This document shows, piece after piece, positions 6,211 to 6,772 of a stretch of DNA of 6,772 bases. Positions within the stretch are counted from its first letter, which is position 1; each line of letters opens with the position of its first letter. The stretch is from Candidatus Helarchaeota archaeon (GTDB taxonomy: Archaea > Asgardarchaeota > Lokiarchaeia > Helarchaeales > HEL-GB-A): the NCBI GenBank assembly GCA_016840125.1, contig JAEOSY010000225.1:1-6772 (forward strand), given 5' to 3'. The translations under genes were made by a program, and so were the position numbers. The notes below the pieces were generated by a model that saw only the letters and a program-made list of their open reading frames with translations, was not told the origin of the DNA and did not search any database.

Positions 6211-6221
6211 GTATTTATATT
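6211..6221 (+). promoter_or_regulatory. TATA box of the plus-strand unknown gene (leaderless)
   Basis: GTATTTATATT is centred about 28 bp before the ATG at 6245, the spacing expected when transcription starts at or next to the start codon. No Shine-Dalgarno site precedes that ATG, which agrees with a leaderless mRNA. Confidence 0.55.
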
Positions 6222-6244
6222 CACGGTTACCTCATTTTTCCTTG

Positions 6245-6772
6245 ATGACTCTCACTCAAGTTCGGATTGGTCCGCACCTGTTCCGACTTACAGACAACCG
6301 TTCAGGGACCATATTTATTATTCGGAACAGCAGCAAGAAGAAGATCCGGAATAAAGCGCGGTTGCGGAGGAAATATCTGCAGAATTTGAAGCAGCTCATC
6401 GAGCAGTTCGATCGGTCTGAGGACACCCGGATGGATGTCCTGTATAGGGATCAATTCCTCTACCGCTTCCAAAAAGGTGCGGATAGCTATGTTTCCGTTT
6501 CAAAAAAACCGCCCGATGCGGCGGATTGGATCGCTTGGGCGCGCTACCTCCGCGGGAAGGTGGAATTTGCGGAAATCAACTACGCGGGGCGGGATGCCTA
6601 CTACATCCAGTTCAACCAACGGGACGATCAGGACCCCTTCAGCCTTGTGCAGGAGATGAAGGAGGATAAGTACTGCGTGAGCTGTGGCAGTCTCATTAAA
6701 TGCTTTACCGACGCGCAGGATCTCCACCGGTGGCAATACCGCGCCCTCGAGGAAAAAGAACGCTTGCATCTA
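6245..6772 (+). CDS. Hypothetical protein, basic N-terminus and Cys cluster (partial, 3' end beyond window)
   Basis: I do not recognise this protein. 176 codons are open from the ATG at 6245 to the right edge without a stop. Visible features: MTLTQVRIGPHLFRLTDNRSG at the start (no signal peptide); a very basic stretch at about 31-43 (KKKIRNKARLRRK), suggestive of nucleic-acid contact; an alternating beta-like segment around VEFAEINYAGRDAYYIQF (106-123); and C144-x2-C147-x5-C153 followed by H161, a possible metal site. There is no transmembrane segment. Codon use favours G/C at third positions, and hand counts of several 60-base lines give about 48-62% G+C against about 37-43% in lines taken from the minus-strand genes. 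It is divergent from the Lsm gene with its own TATA box. An overlapping minus-strand frame (6500-6769) is judged a shadow. Function unknown; acquisition by transfer is a possibility. Confidence 0.7.
   Translation, partial: MTLTQVRIGPHLFRLTDNRSGTIFIIRNSSKKKIRNKARLRRKYLQNLKQLIEQFDRSEDTRMDVLYRDQFLYRFQKGADSYVSVSKKPPDAADWIAWARYLRGKVEFAEINYAGRDAYYIQFNQRDDQDPFSLVQEMKEDKYCVSCGSLIKCFTDAQDLHRWQYRALEEKERLHL

Noticed and set aside
6435..6659. Plus-strand 74-codon ORF in another frame of the unknown gene
   Set aside because: It is nested in the 6245 frame, rich in Ser/Arg/Thr as out-of-frame translations of G+C-rich DNA are, and has no initiation signal of its own.
6500..6769. Minus-strand 89-codon ORF opposite the plus-strand unknown gene
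   Set aside because: It lies wholly antisense to a longer open frame that has a well-placed TATA box and G/C-biased third positions; the minus frame has no promoter or ribosome-binding site and reads like a shadow.

Overview
The window reads as archaeal chromosomal DNA, probably from an Asgard archaeon or another member of the TACK/Asgard side of the tree. Five observations support this. The RNA polymerase largest subunit is one unbroken reading frame spanning A' and A''. An Rpb8-like subunit (Rpo8/RpoG) is present. There is a group II chaperonin (thermosome) and an SmAP3-type Lsm protein with a C-terminal domain. Promoters have TATA-box form, with short GGTGA/GTGAT Shine-Dalgarno sites. An unsplit RpoA is known from Thaumarchaeota/Aigarchaeota and Asgard lineages; placement below that level is inference, because no database search was possible.

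Layout, following transcription on the minus strand: an Lsm/SmAP3-like RNA-binding protein (5971-5519), Rpo8/RpoG (5470-5120), a thermosome subunit (5066 or 5084 to 3405), and tRNA-Glu(CTC) (3402-3328), whose 5' end lies only 2 nt past the thermosome stop codon. A 307-bp gene-free stretch follows (3021-3327), holding a T-rich probable terminator and the rpoA promoter/leader. The fused rpoA (3020 to beyond base 1) then fills the left half of the window and leaves it after the A''-side motifs have begun.

On the plus strand, divergent from the Lsm gene, a partial gene of unknown function starts at 6245 and runs off the right edge. It is visibly richer in G+C than the rest of the window, has a TATA box placed for leaderless transcription, and encodes a basic N-terminal segment and a late Cys cluster.

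The roughly 270-bp divergent intergenic region (5972-6244) is the most structured non-coding part. It holds an exact 19-bp duplication of the first codons of the Lsm gene, placed beside that gene's best TATA box; a possible 8-codon upstream ORF; a 15-bp dyad; and a 26-bp AT-rich inverted repeat beside the plus-strand promoter.

Functionally the minus-strand genes are housekeeping information-processing genes: transcription (Rpo8, RpoA), RNA binding (Lsm), protein folding (thermosome) and decoding (tRNA-Glu). I see no clear defence, mobile or CRISPR system. The most unusual points are the mRNA-tRNA junction, the start-codon-region duplication in the Lsm promoter, and the compositionally distinct unknown gene.
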